From contig JAHCVI010000002.1 of assembly GCA_019096155.1 (NCBI GenBank), forward strand, positions 1,054,001 through 1,118,000: 64,000 nt of DNA. Direction: 5' to 3'. Positions 9,782 to 20,020 of this stretch are shown here, piece by piece; position 1 is the first letter of the stretch; the number at the start of each line of letters is the position of its first letter. The notes under the pieces are model-generated. The model saw nothing but the letters and a program-made list of their open reading frames with translations, was not told the DNA's origin and did not search any database. The position numbers and the translations under genes are program-made. The DNA is from Staphylotrichum longicolle (taxonomy: Eukaryota > Ascomycota > Sordariomycetes > Sordariales > Chaetomiaceae).

Positions 9782-12242
9782 TCAATGCTCGCAGAACCCG
9801 TAGTGCTGCCGCCACTCCCTCCTATTCTTGTCCACAAACGCGCTCCGTTCCTCCATCAGGGCCAGCCTGTGCTCCCGCGCCTCCTCGGCCGTCATCAGCG
9901 CGTCTGTCTCGGCCCGGGCGCGGCGGCGCACGATCTCCATGATCTCGGCGGGCAGCCGGTTGCCCTGGATCGTGCTGCGCAGCAGCGCCTCGGTCGGCTT
10001 GACGGCCTTGCCGGCCCCCCTTTCGAGAAGCAGCTGGAACACCTCGGGCGGCATGTCGCCCGTGGCGGCCTCGCCGGCCTCGGTGCCGAACACGGCCTCG
10101 GCCCACCAGTCGAACTGCTGCGGCGGCACGTTGCCCGTGGAGATGATGCGCTGGAGCGGGTCGACGAGCCACAGGGCAATGAAGCGGCGGTGGCCCGGCT
10201 TGGTCGGGTCCTGCAGGCGGAACGAGGAGACGGCGTGTTGGCTGGGAGTCGGGTCAGGAGTCTAGCAAATGTCTCTCAGAGGGAGGTGTGTTGAGGAGAC
10301 TTACAAGACATTTGGAAATGCAAGCAGGCGGCCCTCGGGGGTCTGAACGCTGCCGTAGGTTTGGACTGCAGAGCTATCAAGGCTGTGGCCCAGCTTGGTG
10401 CCGTAGATACGCTCGTATGAACCGTACAGTTCTTGGCCCACTCGCTCCTGCAGCTCGTCTTGCCTGGAACTGGTGGCCATACGGAACGACAGCCGACTTG
10501 GAGTTACATTTTCCGAGTCGAGATAGTAGAGCGCCGTAGCGACAATATGCTCGTTCATCTGACCCTCGATCTAGATGCAGGTATAGAATTAGTATGATGA
10601 TGAATCTTGGACGTGAAGGGTAGTAAGGGGTTGTTACTCACGTGCCACCCGCCGGCCGGGAAAATGGGCTTCTCGGGGGTGAGTTCGATAGAGGCCATCT
10701 TGACAATGACCTGTAAGCCCGTGTCTTTGAACTTCTTGCTAAGAGCCTCCTCAACTTGATAAGTGACGGGCTTAAAGTCCAGAGGCTCAGGGAGATGAGG
10801 CTCCCTGATCTCTCTCCACTTAAGCCTCTGGATCTCCTGGGATAGTCGTGATCCATCCTCGTCCGGCTCGGGATTATTATACCGCCAGTCATCTAGTTCC
10901 TCTTCACAATATCTGATAGGACCTTCTTTCGCCTCGTGGGCAGCCAAGATCTCCGGGTCAAACTTCTCCCAGGCTCTCTCTTCGTCCTCCTCCCTATAAT
11001 AAATTTGAATGAGTCCATGCCGTGTATTTTTGACGGTGAAGGGGTACTAGAATAGGGGACTTACGTCCTCACCGGCTGAGGGGTGGCGAAGCGTCTCTGA
11101 GGGTCGCCGGATTCATCAATGGGAGTGCTACTGACGACCCGCTCCCAGGCCGGTATAGCCGTGTCAATGAGCTTCTCGACCAGACGGTAGATTTCGGGGT
11201 GCTTCTTCGGGTGAAGGTTGTTGATATAGCTGGTGAAGCGCACAGTACCATCCTCTTGGAAGGCCAGGTTGGCAGGGAGCCATTGATAGGTTTGAGACCA
11301 GTAGGACCTGTTGATGTAATCGCCATTCAGGAATGCTCGGCGCACAATACCAATGTGTTGATTGCCATCGGTTTTTGGCACAATCTCGCCCTTGCCAGAC
11401 CATTTGTCGACAGCGTCGGTGACGCCAACGATCTCATCCAGTATGAATCTTGTCCTCTCTGCGGTCGGTTAGCTAGTGTGGCAGGAGGGAGGTAGGGAGA
11501 GAAGACAGGAGAATTCTTCTAAACAGGCATACCATAGACAAAGGGATAGAGAGATGGGTGGACTAGATCCTGGACCAAGTTGTCGCTCCTTGGGTGCCAG
11601 TCGGGCTCGGGTCCCTGTTCAGCGCGCAGCTTCTCAAAGGCAGCCTTTAAGCCCTCCTGGAGTTCGTCGCTGACGAGCGAGTCGGCCTTGACAGCAGTAT
11701 TGTGGGTCGTGAATCCGTAAGGCGAAAGCGGGTGGCTGACAGCGTTGATAGTGAAGACTAAGCCCGTCTCCTCAAAGGGGGCCGCCTTACATCTCATCTC
11801 GGCAATACACTAAATAGTTGGTTATCAATTAATACAAGCCAGTCGAGAAATAACAAACGGCAAAATGAAAACCTCAACCTACATAGTCGAAAGCAGCTTC
11901 GGTCATGATTCGCTTTCGCCTAAGCATAGGAAGGCTCTTGCCCGCAATAATTTCGTCGAAGACGGCATCCTCGGGCTGGCTCAGGGCTTCGCTGCGCCAC
12001 TTGGCAACTATCGTGTCATCAAACACCTTCTTGTGCCAATCGGGCTTGTCGGTAAGGCTGTCCATCAGGATCATCATGGCGACCTCGCGCATGTGGAGGA
12101 GCTCTGACTCCGTGCCCTGGGCGCCGTAAAACGAGCCCAAGGGGTAAAAATCAATGCCGGGAACGCCGCGCTGCGCCAAGTATCGCAGCGGGAGGTTCAC
12201 CCCGGGATACAGCGGTTGGTGTGTTGTGAGTTTCACGTCCAT
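9782..12242 (-). CDS. DUF4246 family protein
   Basis: Six exons on the minus strand (12242-11883, 11809-11533, 11458-11065, 10993-10642, 10570-10305, 10241-9782) keep phase throughout and give 702 residues. Introns are 63-74 nt with GTRNGT-like donors. The sequence matches the fungal DUF4246 family: NLHPKKHPEIYRLVEKLID near residues 245-265 and GGWHIEGQMNEHIVATALYY spanning the exon 4/5 border, followed by LSFR. The W-H-I-E stretch is reminiscent of the HxD/E iron motif of 2-oxoglutarate dioxygenases, but I cannot place the second His, so an oxygenase activity is only an idea. The N-terminus includes NLPLRYLAQRGVPGIDFYPLG and the C-terminus is charged and helical (AEEAREHRLALMEERSAFVD). No member of the family has a role I can state. 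No neighbour suggests a pathway. Confidence 0.9.
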
Positions 12243-12872
12243 GGCGCAGTGAGGTGTGGAGGCAAGAATGATTGAAGGGTTCGGTTGAATGTATTATGTT
12301 GGAGAGACGACAGACTGCAAAAAGAGAGGCTGGTCGAAGACGTTAGGTACCTCAGGTTGTGTGTATGATTATATACCCAGGTCCTAGCATGTCTGTCGCC
12401 TGGTTGTTCTTCTTACAGGACCCAAATCGGCAAGATGGGCAGGGAGTTTTCTGGCACTAGCCAGGCAGCCATCGAGCGCTAGGGATCTTTTCGGCTAGGT
12501 CAATTTGAGAGATTCTCGCCAATTTCTAGGTGCAGACGCCAGACAGTACACCGACATCACTTCATCCGCGAGATGTTTGTGACGAGGGGTGGCGAGTGTG
12601 GGTTCAAACTGAGCGTACAGTGTTGGGTGTTTATTAAGTCGGCCTGTGGAGCGTGTAATGTTGGGTGTTTAAGTCGACCTGCGGTCACGGTTTCGTTCCC
12701 ATCGAGTCGCCCGATGGCTAATGCGAACCATATTGTTGTGTAAACGGCTGTTATGTTAGGAGCCCAGTTTTGTCATTCGACGGTGATTTCCTTCCTAAGG
12801 GGTTGTTTACATTTCATGCTGCAAAGCGCAAGCCGACTTCCACCGTCGAAGAAGTCACCCTGATGCGCCCCT
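12243..12872. other. Intergenic region between DUF4246 gene and 5S copy 2
   Basis: No protein gene supported. It contains the promoter side of the DUF4246 gene and near 12600-12670 a short direct repetition around GTGTTGGGTGTTTA. Confidence 0.5.
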
Positions 12873-12873
12873 C

Positions 12874-12879
12874 TTAAGC
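12874..12879 (+). promoter_or_regulatory. TATA-like element of 5S rRNA copy 2
   Basis: TTAAGC lies 28 nt before the 5S 5' end, at the position of the TATA box in filamentous ascomycete 5S genes. The match is weaker than at copy 1. Confidence 0.45.
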
Positions 12880-12901
12880 AGAACTTCGCAGACTGACTGT
12901 C

Positions 12902-13020
12902 ACATACGACCATATCCGCGCGAAAATACGGGATCCCGTCCGCTCTCCCCTAGTCAAACGCGTGAGAGCCAGATCAGTAGTTGGGTCGGTGACGACCAGC
13001 GAATCCCTGGTGTTGTATGT
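12902..13020 (+). rRNA. 5S ribosomal RNA, variant copy 2
   Basis: This 119-nt segment has the same length, strand and architecture as copy 1: ACATACGACCATA at the start, ATCCCGTCCGCTC, AGTAGTTGGGTCGGTGAC and CCAGCGAATC inside, and GTTGTATGT at the end. Helix I pairs ACATAC with GTATGT. Helix II pairs CGCGCG with CGCGTG, which replaces TGCAAG/CTTGTA of copy 1 by base changes on both strands of the helix. The lower arm again pairs GGTCG with CGACC. Such covariation shows that selection kept the fold. A TTAAGC element sits at -28, and short T runs interrupted by GG follow. Confidence 0.87.
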
Positions 13021-13024
13021 TTTT
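13020..13024 (+). terminator. T-run at the end of 5S copy 2
   Basis: Five T residues end the gene and are followed by two further T4-5 runs before 13045. This is a shorter signal than at copy 1 but adequate for polymerase III. Confidence 0.5.
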
Positions 13025-14390
13025 GGTGTTTTTGGTGTTTTTGGTGGAGCTTTGGTGGAGTTGATGTGGATTGGCAAGCGGAGAGGAAAAGGGGCTCGTG
13101 CCACGAGGTGCGATGGCCGCTTTGGCCCATCAGAGCAACTGTAAGGGAAAGAAAAAAGCAAAAAGTGAAGACGGTGTGTAGGGAAAGGAGCCAGACTCAA
13201 GAAAGACGATTGTTCGTCTACCCGGAAATAGAGTACACTACAGGCGCAGGATCATTGTTAAGACGTGCCAACCCGTTTCTGATGCAGGCAACAGCGAACT
13301 CTACAAATTACACAGCATAGCACACGACAACAAAGCTACCACAACAGCAAACCTCATGAAAACATGATAAAGCGGACACATGGGTCAAACATTCTTGTTA
13401 ACACAGCAACGCCAAAGGAATTTGCCTAGGTAGTGAACTCCCTGTTCCCCTTGTCAAGACTCCCTCCCCTTGTTCACCGGCCCAGTTGTAACACACTTCC
13501 CAACCTCAACCCTCCAATAACAAGCATGTCACGCTCCCACAAACCACGCCACTCTCATGGGAATGAAAGACGTCTTGTCGAACGTGGGAGCACATATCAA
13601 TGCGGCGAACAGTTCATGAGATTGCCCATCCGGGCACCCGCCCACGCAGAGACAGCGCAAGGTGATGCGAGGATGGAAGGGAGCTTGTGTGTTGGTTTCT
13701 GTTCTCGCTGTCTCAGGTGAGGGTTAGCTAGTCGACGGGATGGAATGGGATGGAATGGCATATGTGTAAGAGGGAGTTTGGTGACAAAGGGAGCAGTTGG
13801 TTGTGATGATGATGATGAGCCGGTGGGGGAGCTGTTGTCGCCTCTGCTGACGATGCACCTGACACTTGTTGTCCGCTCCGCCGGTCACTCCTCAGCAAGT
13901 CAGTGACCCGCTCCGGAGCGGGGCCGTGCCAACCGGCGCCGACCCCCGGCCAGGTGCTCCGCACGCCGACGTGCCCGGCCGGTCAGGCGCCTTCCGCTTC
14001 CTCTTGGGCCGGAAAAATCACAACATCCTCCGTCTTTTTTCTCTCTCTCCAAGCCAGCCAGCCAGCAAACCAGCGTCCCTTCTGTCTGCCGCCGCCGCCT
14101 GCACCCGTTCTCTGCGCCCTCTCCCCCTTTAAACCAACCTTCTTCTCTCTCTTCTTCTGCCTCCGGTCGCGCGCGTGTGCTGCTTGCCGCCCGCGTCAGT
14201 CGGTTTTGTCCGACCCGCCCTCCTCCTCTCAATTCCCGCCCGGCTTTCTTCTCTCTGTCTTTCGCCTCTGTGCCGACCGCCGCTCGCCGACATCCCCTCC
14301 AAGCAACCGACAAGCCCGAGGGCACCCCTCCTTTTCTCCCTTTTCTTCTTCTTCTTTGAAGAAAAAAAATTTATATATAAAAAGACCAAG
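13025..14390. other. Intergenic region and pyrimidine-rich leader
   Basis: No gene supported between 13025 and about 13900. From about 14030 to 14350 the plus strand is strongly C/T-rich with TTCTTCTTCTT near 14344, followed by an A/T-rich stretch directly before the ATG at 14391. This resembles a promoter plus long 5' leader of the gene to the right. Confidence 0.5.
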
Positions 14391-15638
14391 ATGACGGCGC
14401 CGACCGAGCACGGACCCGGGGCGGTGGCCGGACCCCCCGTGGCGACCAAGATGGCGACCCCGGCGACGGCAGCCCAGAGCGGAGAGGGCAAGGGCAAGGG
14501 CCACGAGGCCCGGGCCGAAATCAAAAAGTCGTGGTGAGTTAGTTTTTTTTTGTCTTTTTGGGGCATGTTGAAGCAAAGCAAGCAGGAGGGGGGCTGTGCC
14601 TTGACTTCAGGCTTCTCATACGCACACGCCTTTGACAGGGGCCTCAGAGAGGAAGACGCTGACGTTTGTGATTATGTGTACAGGGTCGAGGAGCTGAAGA
14701 AGGCCGTCGAGGCGGAGAAGGGCGAGGGGAACTCGGCGATTGCCGACTCGGATGAGGAGTCGGATATTGAGGGTGAGTTCTTTTTTGGAAATAGTGTTCG
14801 TCATTGCCCTTGACCCTCGTTGCCGTCAGCGATTTGCGTTGTTCTTCACCTGACCTTTTCCTATTATTGATCCAATTTTCTGTCCATATTTGGCTATGGG
14901 GGGAAGGTGCCCAAGTCGAGCTCATCTCTTTCAAAACGGGGGAGTTTTCTACCAAAGACGCTTCGACATTGCGTACGCTGCGCAACTGTCTCGGTTGAAA
15001 AGATGGAAATCCCGTGTTGGTTCTCGGCGACGCTCCCTGGATGGACTCGATCAGTCAGTTGTACGAAATCTCGCGCTCTCATGTTTGTTTCGATCCCTAT
15101 CGTCGGTGTCTTCCGACCAGCCATCGGTGTTTTGATACTTTAGATCGAAGTCTCAAGTCAACCCTCACTTTCTGGCTGGGCCCACGGTTGAAAGAGCAGA
15201 AGCCCACCTCGAAAGTACGTTGAGGGATTGCGGCTCGAAAACACAGAGCGAGGGAGATTGGTGGGAGGCATCGTGTTCCTTTCGTTGCTCTTGTGTCCTC
15301 TTTGAGTTATCGCACCTGAGGCGACGCCGGAGCATCCGGCCAAGTCTAGATGCAGCACAGCAGGAGCAAGGAATCTACAAGTCATTGCACATTTGTCCTT
15401 CCCCTTGGCGACCACAGATTCGCAGCTCCTTTTGAACCAAAGCTAACCACTGTGTGTCTCTACAGCACCCCCGGCGCCCGTCCATCGCCGCCAGCGGCAC
15501 CAAGCGGAGCCTGCCCGCCGCCACCAAGGCAGGGAGCGGTCGTGGAGGGGCGGGAGGAGAGGTACGCCTCTGTGGAGAGTGCCGTCGCCTTTTTTGCGGG
15601 AGCACGGGGTGGACGCGAGGGATTTTGCGAGTAAATAG
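14391..15638 (+). CDS. Unrecognised small protein, three-exon model
   Basis: I do not recognise this gene. Exon 1 (14391-14533) and exon 2 (14684-14772) join in phase across a GTGAGT...TACAG intron to give an Ala/Gly-rich start followed by IKKSWVEELKKAVEAEKGEG and an acidic DSDEESDIE end. The second intron (14773-15465) would be 693 nt, long for this genome, but ends with an excellent branch site (GCTAAC at 15442) and CTCTACAG. The phase-consistent exon 3 (15466-15638) gives 134 residues in total and ends EHGVDARDFASK. In exon 3 a different frame, opening CAC CCC CGG, has stronger G/C third-position bias, so an internal exon inside the long intron that shifts phase is possible. Exons 1 and 2 are better supported than the end. 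Confidence 0.42.
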
Positions 15639-16435
15639 TTTTTTTTTTTCTTTTTTTTTTTCTTTTTGTTATCTAAATTGCTCAAAGTCTGTTTCGTTCT
15701 ATGACTGCTGTCCTTGACAAGGGGAAGAGTGACTCTTGTAATCGCCAAGACTTTCAACCATCCAGATCCCAGCAGACACGCCCCATCCACACCAAAATTC
15801 AGCACTCTCTCATCAACTAGGTCTGTCTCGGCCGAGACTGACTAGATTCAAAATGCGTCGAGGTGGGAGAGAGCTCCGTATATGTCGTGCTTCTTTTATT
15901 TTTCTTTATTGAAACAAAGTTTGGGCAGCGTTGGGTTCTAGGTGGGTTGCTTACGAAGGTAAGTCACTCACGCTCAACCGAGCGAGCCGTCTTCTTTCAG
16001 GGGGGGAAACCACAAGAGCTCATGCACCGACAAGACAAATCTGCGTTTTGCTCACCTCACAACATGACGTTATTATTGAGTGGCTTTCTTGGATTTTTGG
16101 ATCTGGTTAGTCTCAACCGCTCAACAACGGCTCAAAGTCCTCAACAAGGCCGGGATCCGCGGCCATGGACTCCACCGCACGCCACAGGTGTGCCGCCGCT
16201 ATCCCGCAACACTAAACAACTCCGACCTCGGCCCACATTTTTCCTCCCTGGACGATATAAACTTGCTCACAGCTGAAAACGAGCTCGTGAGACCAGAAAT
16301 TTCACCTTCATCCGACCCCCTCTCTCAAAGCCCTCACCCGCAACAACTGCATTGTCACACCAAAGTCAATCTCAACCAAAATTCGTGGCCAGAACAGACT
16401 GTTAGCACGCGCTTCCATTGCTTCCCAGTCACAGT
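15639..16435. other. Intergenic region upstream of the first MFS transporter
   Basis: No gene supported. It starts with a T-rich stretch (15640-15665) and leads into the 5' flank of the transporter at 16436. Confidence 0.5.
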
Positions 16436-18286
16436 ATGGCTCACGACCCGTGTCTGGCCGCAGGGGCCGACGACAAGGTCTCGCGTGTCGTGACCTCTGG
16501 CAGTCAAGATCAGGATGTAGAAGGCGGAGAACACAGCAACGCAACCACGCAACCCCCTCCCATCAACGAATACTCCATTGAGCGCGTCGAAAAAGTCTAC
16601 CGGTTTGTCCACCCCTTTGCTCCTCAACCCCTCATTTCACCCCTCACCACCATGACCACCATCACCACCACCATGACCACCACCACCACCATGACCACCC
16701 CTGAACCTTGTTACTCACCCCGTGTCTAGAAAACTCGACCTCCGCATCATCCCGCCTTCTGGGCCCTCTACTTCCTCTCCTCGGCCATCCGCTCCAACAT
16801 CGGCATCGCCCAGACCATGAACAAGTCGGCGGGCCACGACCTGGCCTCGGTCCTCGGCCTGTCGGCGCGCGACACCTCCACCGCCCTGGCCCTGTTCTAC
16901 GTCTCCTACGTCCTCTTCGACCTGCCCTCCAACCTGGTCATGAGCAGGCTGTCCCCGCGCGTCTGGATGGCGCGCATCGTCATTGCCGTCGGCGTCGTCG
17001 TGTTGTGCTTTGCGGCGGTCCAGGACGCGTGGAGCCTGAAGCTGCTGCGGTTCTTGCTGGGCGTGGTCACGGCGGGCATGTGGCCTGGCATGGCGTATTA
17101 CCTGACGCTGTTTTATCCGCCGTCGCGGACGGGGAAGCGGATTGGCATGTACTTCACCGCGTCGCAGGTTTCTGCGGCGGTGGTGGGGTTGGTGTCGGCC
17201 GGGTTTCAGCAGATGGATGGGCTGGGCGGGCTGGTTGGGTTCCGGTGGATGTTTTTGGTGTATGGGCTGTGCGGGGTGGTGCTGGGCGTGTCGTTGCTCT
17301 GGTGGTTGCCCGATCGGCCGCTTGCGCCGGGGGAGAAGAGGGTGCGGAGCTGGTACTCGCGGTGGCTGCCGGCGAGTCCGGAGGCGTTGAAGGGGGAGGA
17401 TGCGGTCGTGCATTATCATGACTTGAGGCGGGTCTATCACGCCAGGGCGTGGAACCTGCGGGATCTGTGGCATGTGCTGATTGACTGGCGGCTGTGGCCG
17501 CTGGTCTTGATGTACTTTGGGGTGGTGGGCGTCGGCATTGGCACCCAGCTCTACGGGAACGTCATCATCTCGTCCATTGACCCGACGTTTACCGGCGTTC
17601 AGGTCAGCTTGCTGTTTGCGCCGATTTGGATGGTGAGTTCTTCTGGCTGAGTTTCGACAAATCTCTGGGAGAGATGCTGACCGTGACAGATGGACTTTTG
17701 CGCCATCCTCCTCGTCACCCCTATCTCGGACAGGTTCCACCGCCACCGCGCCGTCTTCTTCTCCGCGGCCGTGTGCATCCAGATTGCCGGGCTCCTCACC
17801 GTCACCTTTGCCCTCTCCAACCCCTGGGCCCGGTACGGCGGCCTGCTGCTGGTCGGCTTCGGCCTCGGCCCGACCGTCCCCATCTGCATGACCTGGACCA
17901 ACGAGATCTTCCAGCGCCGCCACCGCGAGGTCGGCGTCGCCGCTGCTTCCGCCCTCGTCTCGGGCCTGGGCAACCTCGGCAGCATCACGACCACGTACGC
18001 GCTGTACACGGGCTGGCCCGAGGACGCCGCCAAGGGCCCGCACCAGTACCGCAAGAGCAACTTCACCATGATCGGGATCCTCTGCATGAGCATCGCCAGC
18101 AGTCTTGTGATGACTGCGTTGCTGCAGATCTTTGGCAACGAGCCGAGCCAGAAGATCACCAGCAGTGGCAGCTCGGCGGTCGACTCGGACGAGTACATGG
18201 ATGGTGCCGCGCGGCGGGAGGCTCAGCAGCGTGGCTTCAGCCGGATGTGGTGGATGCGGTCGTCCAAGGCTTCTCCGGAGGCTTAG
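16436..18286 (+). CDS. MFS anion:cation symporter (Dal5/Tna1 type) with one-base frameshift
   Basis: Exon 1 (16436-16602) ends EYSIERVEKVYR; exon 2 starts at 16730 and continues in phase as KLDLRIIP, the conserved start of helix 1 in allantoate/nicotinate-type symporters. Directly after, at 16750-16757, one C is missing compared with the frame that carries FWALYFLSSAIRSNIGIAQ and the rest of the transporter. From there the second frame is open through the intron at 17633-17689 to the stop at 18286. The full product would be about 600 residues with 12 hydrophobic segments, including GRFLLG-like RFLLGVVTAGMWPGM and a large central loop. Family members import organic anions with protons. The defect may be a real inactivating mutation or a base-calling error in a C run. 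If real, translation could only give a short peptide or start at the internal ATG at 16817, losing helix 1. Confidence 0.83.
16636..16699 (+). repeat. ACC/ATG trinucleotide minisatellite in an intron
   Basis: Tandem CACCACCATGACC-like units fill most of the first intron (16603-16729) of the transporter. They leave the donor and acceptor intact. Confidence 0.7.
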
Positions 18287-18539
18287 GGGGGTGATGAAAA
18301 TGCGGAATGAGCTCGCGGTCCAGGAGACGACAACCAGAACCGCCGATTCTGCCAGGATACTCAGGGGTTGACGACATCCCTCACCACAACAACTTCACTT
18401 CTCAGCATTCACTTGAACATGACTATTTGCAATAATACGACATTGCGCAGAAAACGAACAAGAAAAATAACCGGGGAATCCAGATCCGGGGTCGACCAAT
18501 TCGATACACGATAATTGAACGAGGCTGGACATCCTCGCC

Positions 18540-18658
18540 AGCGACAGTGCCGCTGCGCCATTGCTGGACCACAACCAACAGAAACGGGCGTCTTGGAAAA
18601 ACCCTACTTCGGGGCCCGGACGGGGAGCAGTGACAATGCTATCTACGCTATCGCTCTC
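18540..18658. repeat. Dispersed short repeat, degenerate copy 1
   Basis: Two blocks, GACAGTGCCGCTGCGCCATT near 18543 and TGACAATGCTATCTACGCTA near 18631, match the two halves of the better conserved copies at 18866 and 30986. The spacing between halves is wider here (about 90 nt), so this copy looks older or partial. Confidence 0.5.
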
Positions 18659-18865
18659 CCGGTCTGGCTGATCTGGGCTTTTTTCCGGGGAACGACAAAA
18701 AAAAGGAGGTGGATGACGGCTGCGTTTCTTACTCTCTCGTCTTTCTTTCCGTCTTGCGTTTTTGGCTTTGATGATACCCCATCCGTGTTTTTGATACGCT
18801 GTCGCAACGTCCGAAGGGCTGTTTGTGCAACAAGATTCTTTTTGGAAAAAGAAGAAGAAGAAGAA

Positions 18866-18970
18866 GGTCTCAATACTTCGACAGCGAAAGTGCTGCTACG
18901 CCATCGCTGGGACGGCGTGTCGGGACTGAGGCGTCGGGCGGGCGACAATGCTGCTGCGCTATCGCTTTGC
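18866..18970. repeat. Dispersed short repeat, copy 2
   Basis: This 105-nt copy aligns over its full length with 30986-31090 at roughly 80 percent identity by eye. It is made of two related half-units: one with CAGCGA...TCGCTG (18882-18909) and one with GCGA...TCGC (18942-18965), each a small imperfect inverted repeat around GTGCTGCT or ATGCTGCT. No coding potential or known name is recognised. Confidence 0.7.
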
Positions 18971-20020
18971 CGGCCTCGTGGGCGTTTTTTTTGGGTTTTC
19001 GTTTTGGTAATTACCTACCTTGCCTACTACCTACCTACCTGCTGGGTTGTATCCAGGAGGAAGTGGATATGGCTTGGGGGATTGGAGGTGGAGGAGGGCT
19101 GAAGGTAGACTGGTCACTCGTTGGATGTTCTGGGCAGATATATGGTTGCTCGGGATGAATTGAGTCTCTGACCTTCACATACTGCATTTTCTGTGACTTG
19201 GTGGTTTGCGTGTTTCTATGTGGGAAGTGCAAGGGGACGGATGATGCTGGGAGCCTTGCGTCTTTCTCGAGTTGACCGACCCCTTTCCAGACCCTGACAC
19301 CCCCACATTGCGCCTCCTCATCAGACCTTGTGCAACCCGAGAAGTAATGAACTGTGGTGCTTTCGGCTCGTGCTATCCGTGGTTGCTTTACTTTAGGAAG
19401 GTCTTCTGAGTAGGCGCGAGGCTCTCAACATCAAGGGTCCAAGACGGCCTTCTCGTGCCGGCTCCTGGGCCAATCCCACGGCGGCTCCCACCAAGTACCC
19501 CTGTTGGTTGTCTCGTCGTCTCGCAAGGCTTTGCCGTGCACTCTCACCGATTTGATTTTTGGCACTTGGCTGAAGAGTTGTGTGACGCTATCGCAGAGTG
19601 CCATTGGGCGGCTCTCCAATGTTGCACGTCTGGTGATGCAAGCCGTGGCACACGAGGTGCAGAGGGTGTGCATTGGTGTGCGGCATGGAATGTGGGGGAT
19701 CATGTTGACAGGATGGGCTCGCCGTGTTCCATACATACAGCTGTTCATGTCTTCCACGCAATACTTGGGTTGGTACATGTACTGTACATGTTTTGTTGGA
19801 AGCCCCATCATTCAGGAGCGCTCTGGTTATGTAGTCGGATTCGTGTGAGCAGAGCCTCAACTGGCCTGTGAAGGTTAAAGGACGTGCCCCTGAAAGCGGA
19901 CAGGCCAGACAGGATGATTCCCTTTGGCTGAGCGTCACTCATTTCCACGGCTCCCCTAGCAGTTCACACAGTTCACACGTCGTATTAAACCCTTTTGTCA
20001 CTCTTGGATAAGTTCTGAAT

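Larger units (their letters stand above)
18287..20020. other. Long intergenic region with two repeat copies
   Basis: No protein gene supported. It holds two copies of the short dispersed repeat (listed separately), an AAG microsatellite at 18849-18866, and an ACCT-rich run at 19013-19042. Small frames on both strands at 19431-19940 lack domains and introns. Confidence 0.55.

Noticed and set aside
19431..19940. Overlapping frames on both strands with several Met codons
   Set aside because: No domain, codon bias or splicing support.
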